NCBI RefSeq assembly: GCF_016804325.1
Contig: NZ_CP043627.1
Span: 6,035,501 to 6,099,500, forward strand
Length of the DNA: 64,000 bases
Reading direction: 5' to 3'
Source of the DNA: Methylobacterium aquaticum
GTDB lineage: Bacteria > Pseudomonadota > Alphaproteobacteria > Rhizobiales > Beijerinckiaceae
Position numbers and translations under genes: made by a program. A model generated the notes under the pieces. That model made no database searches, was not told where the DNA came from, and was given only the letters and a program-made list of their open reading frames with translations. Shown piece after piece: positions 18,484 to 26,159 of this stretch; the first letter of the stretch is position 1; each line of letters begins with the position of its first letter.

Positions 18484-18734
18484 CGTTTGCCATCGCGATA
18501 GCCGAGCACTTTAATGTGCTCGAGTGAGCATATCGCCAAGCCGGTGTCATTTTGAATGGCCGCCGGCAGGGAGTTTGTGCGGCATTAATTCGCGGTCTCT
18601 CAATCAACCACATCATAAATATTATCCTTGGTTTTTCTTCGGCGGCAATGAAAATGCATTCGATATTTTAATTATTTTTAGACTGCATCAATATATTTTA
18701 TGCTTTACATCGCTTGTAGGTGGTTATTTTTGTG

Positions 18735-20057
18735 TCATACACGCGTCCAGTCTGGCCGTAGCCGATCCACCACACGCTCCAGCCGCACCTGGCCATAATG
18801 TTTATCGATCATGGCCAAGGACGTGCGGCAGTTGCGAGCCACGTCCAGCACCTCGGAACCGTTGGCCAGCTGCTCACTGATGTAGAAGTGCCGGAGCGAG
18901 TACGGCGTGCGCTTGACCCCCCGGTGGTCCCGTTCCAGCCCGGCGGCCTTCAGCAGCTCAGTGAAGCCGTTGGCCACCGACGTGATCCGCTTGCCCGCCT
19001 CGCTCGCGAACACCGGATCGGCATCCACGGGCTCACGGCCCATGCTGCGCTCGAACAGCATCCATAAGGTGTCGAACCACGGGATCGCAGCCTTCTGCGG
19101 GATCGCCTTGCCGCTTTTGCCCTTGCCCCGCACCTGCAGCCGGATGTCGCGCTGATCCACGGGTTTGCCACGCCCCACCCGATACCCCAGCACGTCGCCC
19201 CACGTGAGATTGTACATTTCCGTGGGCCTGAGCCCTGAGAACGCACCGATCATCACGTAGGCGTGCAGCAGGGTGCGGTCCCGCCGGGTGTGGTCATCCA
19301 GCCGCTTGATGCGCCAGCGCCGCTTGTCGCTGGCCTCCACCATGGCTCCGCTGCCATCCATTATGGGGTCCACCAGCCGACCGAGGCTCACCGTCTGCAA
19401 GTGGGCGAACTCATGCGGCTCGAAGCTGGGCCGCCGGTTGTCCGGCGTGCGCCGGGCTTTGATGGTGACCTCCGGCGGCGTCTTCAGGTAGCCCTGCCGC
19501 GAGGCCCAGCGTAGCAGCTGCCGTAGCACCACCAGCTCGCCCCTCTGGCGGCTCAGAGAGGGCGCTGAGCGGCGTACGGGCCGACGCAGGCGGTGACCTC
19601 CCCTCTCGTACTCGATGTGGGTGATGAGCTTGCCAGGGCCCTCCGTCCAGTAGGTGCGCCGCCACTCCGCATAGCGCTCCAAATCGGCCTCGCTCACCGC
19701 ATCCACGGGCTTCTGACCGAAGTACCCCACGAAGTACCGGCGGATTACCGCAGGCTCGCTCTTGCCCTGGTCGGCCCGCCGTTCACCCCGCTCCACCTCG
19801 CGCAGGATCTGCCCGATGTACTCCTCAGCCACGCTCTCGAATGTGTGGGCGCGGGCGGTGAGCCCCTGCTGCGCGCGGTACGTGGCCTCGTACCAGATGG
19901 CCTCCGCCCGGCGCTGTGCCTCCCGGAGATCGTCGGTGTCGAGGGAGCGTTTGAGCTGCCCCTGCCCGCGGACGCTGAACCGCATCTGCCACTTGGCGCT
20001 GCCCTTGCGCTGGAACAGCTGGAAGCGGTCGTCGGGGACGTTGCCAGGGGGTCTCAA
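18735..20057 (-). CDS. int: tyrosine-type site-specific integrase
   Basis: 440-residue phage/island integrase. The N-terminal part (about 1-60, DRFQLFQRKGSAKWQMRFSV) is an arm-binding-type domain, followed by a core-binding SAM-like domain (about 75-200). The catalytic domain has Arg in GAFSGLRPTEMYNLTW, YSLRHFYIS (about 386-394) and the nucleophile Tyr421 in IDKHYGQV. In box II the first His is replaced by Tyr386, a common variant. The start is a TTG at 20057, since no later start keeps the first domain. The gene reads away from a tRNA 3' fragment 200 bases upstream, with four TGCGCTAG repeats in between, so it most likely integrates at that tRNA site. Confidence 0.88.
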   Translation of the reverse strand: MRPPGNVPDDRFQLFQRKGSAKWQMRFSVRGQGQLKRSLDTDDLREAQRRAEAIWYEATYRAQQGLTARAHTFESVAEEYIGQILREVERGERRADQGKSEPAVIRRYFVGYFGQKPVDAVSEADLERYAEWRRTYWTEGPGKLITHIEYERGGHRLRRPVRRSAPSLSRQRGELVVLRQLLRWASRQGYLKTPPEVTIKARRTPDNRRPSFEPHEFAHLQTVSLGRLVDPIMDGSGAMVEASDKRRWRIKRLDDHTRRDRTLLHAYVMIGAFSGLRPTEMYNLTWGDVLGYRVGRGKPVDQRDIRLQVRGKGKSGKAIPQKAAIPWFDTLWMLFERSMGREPVDADPVFASEAGKRITSVANGFTELLKAAGLERDHRGVKRTPYSLRHFYISEQLANGSEVLDVARNCRTSLAMIDKHYGQVRLERVVDRLRPDWTRV

Positions 20058-20093
20058 GGGGCGGCCCTGTCTGGTTACTGCGGTGCAGATGAC

Positions 20094-20185
20094 TGCGCTA
20101 GGAGTGCGCTAGAGTGCTTTCTGACCCCCCAGCAAACCGTTACGGGAGCAGGGCAATTTTTCGGGCTGCGCTAGCACTGCGCTAG
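20094..20185. repeat. four TGCGCTAG direct repeats, probable integrase arm-type sites
   Basis: TGCGCTAG occurs at 20094-20101, 20105-20112, 20167-20174 and 20178-20185. The copies form two pairs, each pair spaced exactly 11 bases start to start, about one helical turn. They lie between the leftward integrase gene and the tRNA fragment, which is where integrase or excisionase arm sites of an attachment site are expected. Binding is inferred, not shown. Confidence 0.6.
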
Positions 20186-20224
20186 GAAATATTGCCGTTC
20201 TGGCGCAAGGGCAAGGCAATGAAA

Positions 20225-20250
20225 AACCCCGCTAAGTGCTTAGCGGGGTT
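20225..20250 (-). terminator. strong hairpin terminator beyond the tRNA 3' end
   Basis: AACCCCGCTAAG and CTTAGCGGGGTT form a perfect 12-bp stem with a 2-base loop. On the minus strand it is followed by TTTTTC, a classic rho-independent terminator. It sits 10 bases beyond the CCA end of the tRNA fragment, as a tRNA transcription terminator would. Confidence 0.75.
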
Positions 20251-20259
20251 GAAAAACTT

Positions 20260-20304
20260 TGGTAGCGGAGGAGGGATTTGAACCCCCGACACAAGGATTA
20301 TGAT
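20260..20304 (-). other. 3' half of a CAU-anticodon tRNA gene (tRNA-Met type), attachment-site remnant
   Basis: On the minus strand the sequence from 20304 to 20260 reads as anticodon loop ATCATAA (anticodon CAT), anticodon-stem 3' strand TCCTT, variable region GTGTC, T arm GGGGG-TTCAAAT-CCCTC, acceptor 3' strand CTCCGCT, discriminator A and CCA. The 5' half is missing: no AGCGGAG acceptor strand or D arm is found to the right. This is the typical footprint of integration into a tRNA 3' end. No intact copy is visible in the window. The tRNA cannot be functional here. Confidence 0.75.
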
Positions 20305-20323
20305 TTCTATTGTTTCACCGTCG

Positions 20324-20467
20324 CAGCCCGAGCCGTGCCCCTAAACCAGGGCACAAGGGTGCCGCTAAAAGCCTGAAAAGTCAGGGGATTGCGTTAAGGG
20401 GCCGGTGACGCGCCTGGGCGCACAAGGGAAAGTGGATCTCGGGCTGCGCAGCCCGAGAACAGCCCGA
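20324..20467. repeat. four CAGCCCGAG sites around a 20-bp palindrome, upstream of the second integrase
   Basis: CAGCCCGAG is present at 20324-20332, 20449-20457 and 20459-20467, and inverted (CTCGGGCTG) at 20438-20446. The middle two form the perfect palindrome CTCGGGCTGCGCAGCCCGAG at 20438-20457. They lie between the tRNA fragment and the rightward integrase gene and may be that integrase's arm sites or an operator for its transcription. Confidence 0.5.
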
Positions 20468-20476
20468 GGAGCTCAC

Positions 20477-22090
20477 GTGCCGGTCCGCCTCTCCAAGACC
20501 CACGTCGACAAGGCCCTTCGCGACGTCGCCGCCGGCGCCCGAGCCTACGACTTGATCGACAGCCAGCAGCCCGGCCTGCTCCTCCGCGTCGGACCGAGGG
20601 GCGCCAGGTGGGGCTATAAGGTGATCCGCAATGGCACGACGTATCGGCTTACGCTCGGATCCCCGCCCGGCCTGACGCTCGACGAGGCGAGAGAGATCGT
20701 CGCCAACGCGCGGAAGGGCCTCGCCAACCGGACGGCCGCCCCGGACGATAAGTTCCTTGAGGCAGAGTTCATCCGCCTCGGAAAGGTCGCGCCGCGGCCG
20801 CCGAAGCCCCCAAGGACCCCGGAAGTCCTCGCAGAGGCGGAGAGGTATACAGCTGACTTCAGCTATTGGCGGTGGGAGGAGGCGAGAGAGGCCTTCCTCG
20901 CCGAGGTCAAGCGGACGAAGCGCCCCGACACACACCGAGACTACACCGCCAAGCTCGGCGTGAAGGAACTCGGCCGGCTAGCCGGCAAGAAGGTGCGGCG
21001 GGTCCGGCTGGAGGACCTCGCCGAGGCAGTCTACGAGATCCACGCGTCCGGCCGGGAGACGCACGCGCACAACGTCGCCGCCGTCCTGCGCCCGATGTGG
21101 AAGTGGCTTGGCCTTGCACACGTCCGCGGACGCAGCGGCGTCGGCCTCGATGGGATCGGGGCCGACGTGACGAAGCTGCAAGCGCCTGAGCGTTCGGCCG
21201 GCGTGAGGCCGAGAGCCAATGGGAAGATCCCCGGGCGATACGTCGCGACGCCGATCGAAGTGGGCACCGTGATCGCAATCGCCCGATCCGGCATCCTGGA
21301 GCCGACCGTTGCCCTGTCCCTGGAGCTGCTCGTGCTGACCGCTCAGCGCCGGCGCCCGGTGGCCGACGCCCAGGTCGCAGATTTCGTTCCCTGGGTGGAG
21401 ATGCCGGGGTGGGGCGTCTGGAGCATGGGCCCTCGCCACCGCAAGACGGCGGACAAGATGGACGACCAATCTCGGCACGTCCTTCCCCTACCACCTGCCC
21501 TGTGGGACCGGATCGGCCCGCACCTGGCACGGTGCCGGGAGATCGAAACGCCCTACCTTTTCCCTCAAGTTCGGCCCTGGCGCCTAGGGGACGCGGCCGA
21601 CGGACACATGTCGGACAGCGCGATTAATCACAGGCTCCTGGACATGGGCCTCCGTGCCAGTCCGCACGACCTTCGCCGGGCGTTCTCGACCTACTCGCAG
21701 AAGCTGCTCCGGATCGGACGATCGGATGTGAAGCTCGTCATGGACCACGCCGAGGGCATCCCGGTCGATGACGTCCTCGAAGGCCACTACACAGCCGACG
21801 ACCGCCTGGACCTGAAGGAGCCCATCATGTCGCGCTGGCTCGCGTGGTGCGACGAGCAGGCTGCCGCGGCCGCGGCTGCGCTCCCTCCCCTGCCGGAGCT
21901 CGGGGCCGAGATCGCCACCCGGCGCCGGCTTCGAGAGAAGGAGGGGCAAGCCAAGACCGCGGCGCGCAAGAGGGCTGCCGAGGAGAAGGCCAAGGCCGAG
22001 GCGGAGGCCAAGGCGGAGGAGGACAGCAAACGGTACCGGGACATGACCCCGCTGGATCGACGCCCGCCCGCCACGGTTGAGGCCGCGTAG
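20477..22090 (+). CDS. int: tyrosine integrase with N-terminal DUF4102-type domain
   Basis: 537-residue integrase. GTG 20477 is chosen because GAGGA lies 6 bases upstream and the protein then begins VRLSKTHVDKAL, the usual start of a DUF4102 arm-binding domain (about 1-85). The catalytic part contains LVLTAQRRRPVADAQ (box I Arg), SPHDLRRAFSTYSQ (H-x-x-R), LVMDHAEG and the Tyr in VLEGHYTADDR. The last 60 residues are a charged Ala/Lys/Glu coiled-coil tail, an unusual extension. It reads away from the tRNA fragment and is the first gene of the second mobile element. Confidence 0.88.
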   Translation: MPVRLSKTHVDKALRDVAAGARAYDLIDSQQPGLLLRVGPRGARWGYKVIRNGTTYRLTLGSPPGLTLDEAREIVANARKGLANRTAAPDDKFLEAEFIRLGKVAPRPPKPPRTPEVLAEAERYTADFSYWRWEEAREAFLAEVKRTKRPDTHRDYTAKLGVKELGRLAGKKVRRVRLEDLAEAVYEIHASGRETHAHNVAAVLRPMWKWLGLAHVRGRSGVGLDGIGADVTKLQAPERSAGVRPRANGKIPGRYVATPIEVGTVIAIARSGILEPTVALSLELLVLTAQRRRPVADAQVADFVPWVEMPGWGVWSMGPRHRKTADKMDDQSRHVLPLPPALWDRIGPHLARCREIETPYLFPQVRPWRLGDAADGHMSDSAINHRLLDMGLRASPHDLRRAFSTYSQKLLRIGRSDVKLVMDHAEGIPVDDVLEGHYTADDRLDLKEPIMSRWLAWCDEQAAAAAAALPPLPELGAEIATRRRLREKEGQAKTAARKRAAEEKAKAEAEAKAEEDSKRYRDMTPLDRRPPATVEAA

Positions 22091-22125
22091 TCCCCCGGAA
22101 TCGCGGCCCCCCGATTTTTGGAAAT

Positions 22126-22147
22126 CCCGCCCCTACGCGGGGGCGGG
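22126..22147. terminator. hairpin between convergent genes
   Basis: CCCGCCCC and GGGGCGGG form a perfect 8-bp stem with loop TACGCG, placed between the rightward integrase and the leftward unknown gene. It could terminate both, though neither side has a clean T-tract. Confidence 0.5.
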
Positions 22148-22168
22148 CTTCCGCCGGTGCCCTGGTGA

Positions 22169-23983
22169 TTAGAACTTGCCCCACTCGCCGGTGTCAGGGA
22201 ACCAGGCGTATGTGTGCCTGGGCAGATGATCCGGATTGACCCATTCGTAACGGCGGTCGCCCATCTGCCACCGCGCTGTGACGCGGGCCTCCGTGCCGTC
22301 CGACAGGAGGAGCGTCAGCGTGCAGTAGCCGGCCCCGCGGCGGATCCCCTTGATCCGCGTGGCTTCGACGAAACTGGGCGGCCGCCGGGCATTGAGGGCG
22401 GCCAGTGCCTCCGCGGCCTCTATGCTCCAGATTTCGCAGAGGCTCTCCAGCTGCGGCAACCCGATCGCGGCGAGGTACGCCGATGGGCCCTCGGCGATCG
22501 CCGCGACCCTGCCGGCCCGCTCCCGCTCCTCCTTCAGCTGCCGGCGCCTCATGGCGAGCGGCGACGGCGGGATCACGGTGCGCGCGAGGAGCTGCCGGAG
22601 TGGATCGACGGCCGTCCCGCTGTTCGCGATCGGCGGGACGGCCGCAGCCGCCTGGAGCTCCTCGATCCTCTCCTTCGTGATCAGGCGCCGGCGGCGATCC
22701 CGGGAGGGCTCGACGGTGGCGTCGATGCCGAGCGCCTTAAAGTGCGTCAGGATCCTCTCCCCGATCCGGGCGCGCGCCTTGGCCGTCTGCGCGGGCGTCG
22801 GATGAACGGCGGAGGACCAGGCGCTGTGCGCGCCCGCCTGGATCGCGACCTCGCGGTCCGCCCAGAAATAACGCCCGACGGTGTCCCTGAGCGGCAGCAG
22901 GCCCGAGCCAAAGCCGCCGCCTCTGTCCGGGTACTTGTAGTGACAGCGCAGCATCCAGCCCAGCCGCGTCTTGGCGATCTCGACGACTGCGCGATCCCGC
23001 TTCCCCTTGAGGGGCACGGCGAACCTCTCCTCAACGGCACCCTCGGCGATCCAGGCGTTCCAGCGATCGCGCGCAGCGTCGCCGACCGGGCCGTACGTGT
23101 CGCCGTGGAGAGCGTACGCCTCAACCTCGGCGATCTCCTTCGGCGTCAGGTCGGCGGGGGGCGGCGCCGGGGTCGGCGTAGTCGCGGTGGGGGCCGGCGC
23201 TGGGGCCGGGGGCGCACCGGCCTTGAGCTCCCGCCTGCGGGCCTCCGTGACGAGGATACGCCTCAGGCTCGCCGGCGGCGGGACCGCGACGTCGATCCCG
23301 ACTTTGCCGAGGAACGATTTCATCTCCGCAGCGAGCAGCCGGAAGTGGCGCTCCTTCCGGACGCCGTATCCCTCGGTATCACTGGCGGTCAGCCAGATCC
23401 TGCTGGCACAATAGGCAACGGCGGCGTCCCGCGTCTCCCAGTAGAACCACTCCCCTTTCTCGTAATCGGGGCGGCTCAGGCTACCGTGGGCGAGATGGTC
23501 TCTCTTGTTCGCGAAGTTGACCCTCGCTCCCCAGCCCAGTCGTGTCTCAATTGTCTCGATGTCGACCATCCCGTCAACGCCGGGGAGCCGCATGATCTCC
23601 CTGTGGACAGAGCGGCCGCCCGAGATCCAGGCGTCCCAGCGCTTCACCGCCGCTGTGTCAAGCGTGGAACGGGCGAAGAACGCCTCGATCTCGGCGAGTT
23701 CCTCGGGCGTGAAGTTGTCCGGCACCGGCTCGGCCGGGCGCGCCTTCGCGATGGACAGCGTGGCCGGTTTGGGGGGCCTCGCCGCCCTGGGCAGGCACGC
23801 GAAGAGGATGGGGGCCGGCTCCTGCGGCGCGGGCTTGGGGCGCGTGATCTTGGGCAGCTTGCGCGGCATGCCGGTGAACGGCTCGGCGCGCAGCCGCTCG
23901 ACCAGGGCGCGCTGGGCCACGTAGTCGTCGTGACGGATCCGGGCGGGGATGGCGGTGGTGGGATTGGGGTTCGAGACCGGCAT
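22169..23983 (-). CDS. unknown protein with a tandemly duplicated domain, 604 aa
   Basis: I do not recognise a family. The protein has two copies of a domain of about 165 residues joined by a Pro/Ala/Thr-rich linker. Copy 1 starts FTPEELAEIEAFF and holds VKRWDAWISGG, ETRLGWGARVNF, WFYWETRDAAVAYCAS and LGKVGIDVAV. Copy 2 starts LTPKEIAEVEAYA and holds RDRWNAWIAEG, KTRLGWMLRCHY, RYFWADREVAIQAGAH and FKALGIDATV. A distinct C-terminal part (about 450-604) ends HLPRHTYAWFPDTGEWGKF. The ATG at 23983 overlaps the stop codon of the upstream gene (TGATG), so translation is coupled. It is the last gene of a leftward block in the second mobile element. Confidence 0.7.
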   Translation of the reverse strand: MPVSNPNPTTAIPARIRHDDYVAQRALVERLRAEPFTGMPRKLPKITRPKPAPQEPAPILFACLPRAARPPKPATLSIAKARPAEPVPDNFTPEELAEIEAFFARSTLDTAAVKRWDAWISGGRSVHREIMRLPGVDGMVDIETIETRLGWGARVNFANKRDHLAHGSLSRPDYEKGEWFYWETRDAAVAYCASRIWLTASDTEGYGVRKERHFRLLAAEMKSFLGKVGIDVAVPPPASLRRILVTEARRRELKAGAPPAPAPAPTATTPTPAPPPADLTPKEIAEVEAYALHGDTYGPVGDAARDRWNAWIAEGAVEERFAVPLKGKRDRAVVEIAKTRLGWMLRCHYKYPDRGGGFGSGLLPLRDTVGRYFWADREVAIQAGAHSAWSSAVHPTPAQTAKARARIGERILTHFKALGIDATVEPSRDRRRRLITKERIEELQAAAAVPPIANSGTAVDPLRQLLARTVIPPSPLAMRRRQLKEERERAGRVAAIAEGPSAYLAAIGLPQLESLCEIWSIEAAEALAALNARRPPSFVEATRIKGIRRGAGYCTLTLLLSDGTEARVTARWQMGDRRYEWVNPDHLPRHTYAWFPDTGEWGKF

Positions 23984-24291
23984 CACGCCTCTCCAAGGAG
24001 GGAGGACAGGGCCCGGGCGCGGTCGGCGTCCCGGACAAGATCATCGGCGCGCTCGGCGAGCAGGCGCGCCATGACGGGGCCGATCCAGGCCGGGATCGGG
24101 CGTGCCTGCTTGTTCGGCTCCCCCTCCGGCGTGAGAGGGTCCGCGAACCAACGGAAAGGGAGCCGCGGGTCGAGGCTTTCCCGCGCGCCGTCGGGGTGAT
24201 GGGGGCCCAAGAGCTTGGCGAGCGGCCTCTTGAACTCGGGGCCGAGGAGGAGGCGCGCCGCCTCCTCCAGCGTCTGGCGATCGAGGGCCAT
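23983..24291 (-). CDS. unknown small protein, 102 aa
   Basis: MALDRQTLEEAARLLLGPEF start; the body is helical and has the phrase LPFRWFADPLTPEGEPNKQARPIPAW. No family recognised. The ATG at 24291 overlaps the stop codon of the preceding gene (TGATG) and its own stop overlaps the next start the same way, placing it in the middle of a tightly coupled three-gene unit of the second mobile element. Confidence 0.6.
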   Translation of the reverse strand: MALDRQTLEEAARLLLGPEFKRPLAKLLGPHHPDGARESLDPRLPFRWFADPLTPEGEPNKQARPIPAWIGPVMARLLAERADDLVRDADRARALSSLLGEA

Positions 24292-25016
24292 CAGGCGTCG
24301 ACCCCGAGCGTGCGGCGAAGCTCGCCCTGGACGTCGGCGCGCCCGGCCTGCTTGCCAAGCTCGTAGGCCCGGATCACGCAACGATAGGCTTCAGCCTCAA
24401 GTTCAGCCGGGACTCGCAGGAGCCCCTCATCGGCACCTTCCTCGGAAAGATCGTAGCAGCCGGACGCAAACGGCCGGAGATGCCAGCCTTCGCCGATCGG
24501 TCCGATCGCTTCGATGTCGAGCAGCTGGGCGTGATACTGCAACGGCTCGACAACTTCGTACGCAACGACTGGGTTCTCGGTCCCCAGGCGGTCGAGATAC
24601 TTCTGCATCTTGCGAAGAGCCATGAACGCAGCCCGGTCGATCTCGCTTTCCGCCTGATGCCAGGCCTCTTCGATATCGGCCGGGACATCGATCGCCGCGA
24701 GCGCCGCACGGACGATCGGGGCGAGCTTCTCATTGGCGGTGTATCGATGGGGCAGCGGGCTGATGAGCGGCTTGTTGAAGCGCACCCGGGGCGCCGGCTC
24801 GGCGTCATCGTCGGAGCCCGCCTGCGTCGCCTCGACGAGGTGGCCGTGGACGTCGGCGGTGATCATCCCGGCGCCGAGCAGATCGTCGGCCCAGGCCCGC
24901 GCGCGGTCGGCCTGCATGCTGGCATCGTCGTAGGAGAGGAACGACGTCGCGCCGGCCTTGCGGCAGGACGCCAGCGCATCATCGAACGAGAGGGGGGTGG
25001 ATGTCTTCGTCGTCAT
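24291..25016 (-). CDS. unknown protein, 241 aa
   Basis: Starts MTTKTSTPLSFDDALASCRK at ATG 25016, with GGGAG about 12 bases upstream. The sequence is acidic and soluble, with no membrane segment or metal motif. A middle segment RYTANEKLAPIVRAALAAID and a C-terminal ECRCV-like part, YRCVIRAYELGKQAGRADV, are the only distinctive features. It is the first gene of the coupled unit with the 102-aa and 604-aa genes. A 20-bp palindrome lies 43 bases upstream of its start and is probably its operator. Confidence 0.65.
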   Translation of the reverse strand: MTTKTSTPLSFDDALASCRKAGATSFLSYDDASMQADRARAWADDLLGAGMITADVHGHLVEATQAGSDDDAEPAPRVRFNKPLISPLPHRYTANEKLAPIVRAALAAIDVPADIEEAWHQAESEIDRAAFMALRKMQKYLDRLGTENPVVAYEVVEPLQYHAQLLDIEAIGPIGEGWHLRPFASGCYDLSEEGADEGLLRVPAELEAEAYRCVIRAYELGKQAGRADVQGELRRTLGVDA

Positions 25017-25058
25017 AGTCGCGGTCTCCCTGCGAATCGAGCCGGCACAGCCTGCTCT

Positions 25059-25078
25059 TGTCCATACATATATGGACA
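25059..25078. promoter_or_regulatory. palindromic operator candidate
   Basis: TGTCCATA-CATA-TATGGACA, a perfect 8-bp inverted repeat with a 4-base spacer. It sits just upstream of the leftward three-gene unit that starts at 25016 and is AT-rich against a GC-rich background. A dimeric regulator encoded on the element, such as the HTH protein at 26710-26955, is a reasonable candidate binder. Confidence 0.55.
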
Positions 25079-25115
25079 TTGGATGCGGAACTCAAGGGTC
25101 ATGGTTAGGGATTCG

Positions 25116-25511
25116 TTAACCCGAGGGAGCCCCTTCCATGTCGGCGATCCACTCGGCTTTCGGTCGCTTGCCGATGATCGCCCGCGTGCGGGCCTCCCGA
25201 GCCTCAGGGAACGCCTGATCCGCGAGATCGCCGAGCCGCTGCCGCAGCGCGACCGCCTCGGCGTGGAGGGGATGCGCGGAGTACCGGGAGTTCGTCGCGA
25301 CGATCAGGTTCCCGTGCGCCGCGGCTATCACTGAGCACCGGGACGCCCAGGCGTCGGAGAAGTCGCCATGATGTAACGGTCGCCGGCCGTCGCGCAGGCG
25401 GAGCCCCCGTTCCCAGTAGGCGACCGCCTTGCGGCCCTGGATCACGGCGGGCGTCAGGCCGTCGATCGGGAGAACATCGTCTCCGGCGGCGGCGTCACGA
25501 CGTGCCGGCAC
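25116..25511 (-). CDS. unknown protein, up to 131 aa
   Basis: The frame has plausible coding character (ITPAVIQGRKAVAYWERGLR-like segment, RYSAHPLHAEAVALRQRLGD, ARTRAIIGKRPKAEWIADME) but no family is recognised. The start is unclear. GTG 25511 would overlap the upstream gene by 58 bases, while GTG 25442 lies just after that gene's stop at 25454. Either way it is the last gene of the leftward group that begins with the HTH regulator, before the palindrome at 25059-25078. Confidence 0.5.
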   Translation of the reverse strand: MPARRDAAAGDDVLPIDGLTPAVIQGRKAVAYWERGLRLRDGRRPLHHGDFSDAWASRCSVIAAAHGNLIVATNSRYSAHPLHAEAVALRQRLGDLADQAFPEAREARTRAIIGKRPKAEWIADMEGAPSG

Positions 25512-25960
25512 TCCGGCGGGATCCGCGGCGCCGGCCGCTGCCGGCGCCCCTCCGGAAAAGGGCGGAAGGCGGCCTCCTCGACCGCCGGCGCTGCCTCGGA
25601 AACGGGGGCCGGCTCGGGCGCCGGCGGGGCCTCGGGGGTCGGCGCCGGGTCGCTGGTCGCGGAGGGCAGGCGCTTCAGGAATTCAAGGGCAAGGGCGCCC
25701 GCCTCGGCGACGCCGCCGTGCGCCCGGGCGTAAGCGCGCACGATCTCCACTGGCATGCCCGCATGCTCGGCGGACGCATCGCCGGGCTCATGAAAAATCT
25801 CGAACCGGGCGAGGCCGGACGACTGGCGCATGGCATCGCGGAAGTTGGCGTAGACGACGACCCGGGCGCCTGGACAGTCATGGCAGCCCTCAGGGCCGAC
25901 GGAGAAGACATGGCCGTCCTTGCAGCGGATGGAATTTGGCCTGAGTGGGAGATTGCTCAC
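25454..25960 (-). CDS. small protein with a Cys/His zinc-type motif, 168 aa
   Basis: GTG start at 25960 with AAGGAG 6 bases upstream. The N-terminus has RCKDGHVFSVGPEGCHDCPG, a C-x2-G-H...C-x2-C arrangement that looks like a small zinc site. Residues 30-95 are soluble and mixed, and residues about 100-150 are a Pro/Ala/Glu-rich linker. No named family. It follows the 62-aa gene by only 10 bases, so they are probably one transcript. Confidence 0.6.
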   Translation of the reverse strand: MSNLPLRPNSIRCKDGHVFSVGPEGCHDCPGARVVVYANFRDAMRQSSGLARFEIFHEPGDASAEHAGMPVEIVRAYARAHGGVAEAGALALEFLKRLPSATSDPAPTPEAPPAPEPAPVSEAAPAVEEAAFRPFPEGRRQRPAPRIPPECRHVVTPPPETMFSRSTA

Positions 25961-25970
25961 TATAGTCTCC

Positions 25971-26159
25971 TTAGAACGGGATGTCTTCGTCGAGGGGCGG
26001 ATTGCGCTCGATCTTGAGCCTATTCTTGCGCTTGCCGCCCTCCTGCTGCTTGTCGTCGATCGGTTCGTCGGGGCCGTCGTTCCACGTGTCGCTGTCGGCT
26101 AGCTCTCTCTTCTCATCTGCTGTCAGGCTCTCGTAGTAATCTTCCCACTGACGCGACAT
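25971..26159 (-). CDS. small acidic/basic protein, 62 aa
   Basis: MSRQWEDYYESLTADEKREL start, then an acidic segment and a basic stretch (GGKRKNRLKIER), ending DEDIPF. The DEDIPF end resembles the acidic, aromatic tails used to recruit partner proteins (single-stranded DNA-binding proteins end in DDIPF), but the rest is not SSB. Its ATG overlaps the stop codon of the GcrA-like gene (TAATG), so it is translated with it. Function unknown. Confidence 0.6.
   Translation of the reverse strand: MSRQWEDYYESLTADEKRELADSDTWNDGPDEPIDDKQQEGGKRKNRLKIERNPPLDEDIPF

Noticed and set aside
20281..20360. Intact tRNA gene next to the integrases
   Set aside because: Only the 3' half can be folded; there is no D arm or 5' acceptor strand.
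22214..24199. 661-codon plus-strand open frame
   Set aside because: It lies opposite the duplicated-domain gene and the following genes; its Arg/Asp/Gly-rich content is the reverse complement of real codons.
25971..26159. Single-stranded DNA-binding protein, from the DEDIPF C-terminus
   Set aside because: At 62 residues it has no OB fold; only the acidic tail is similar.
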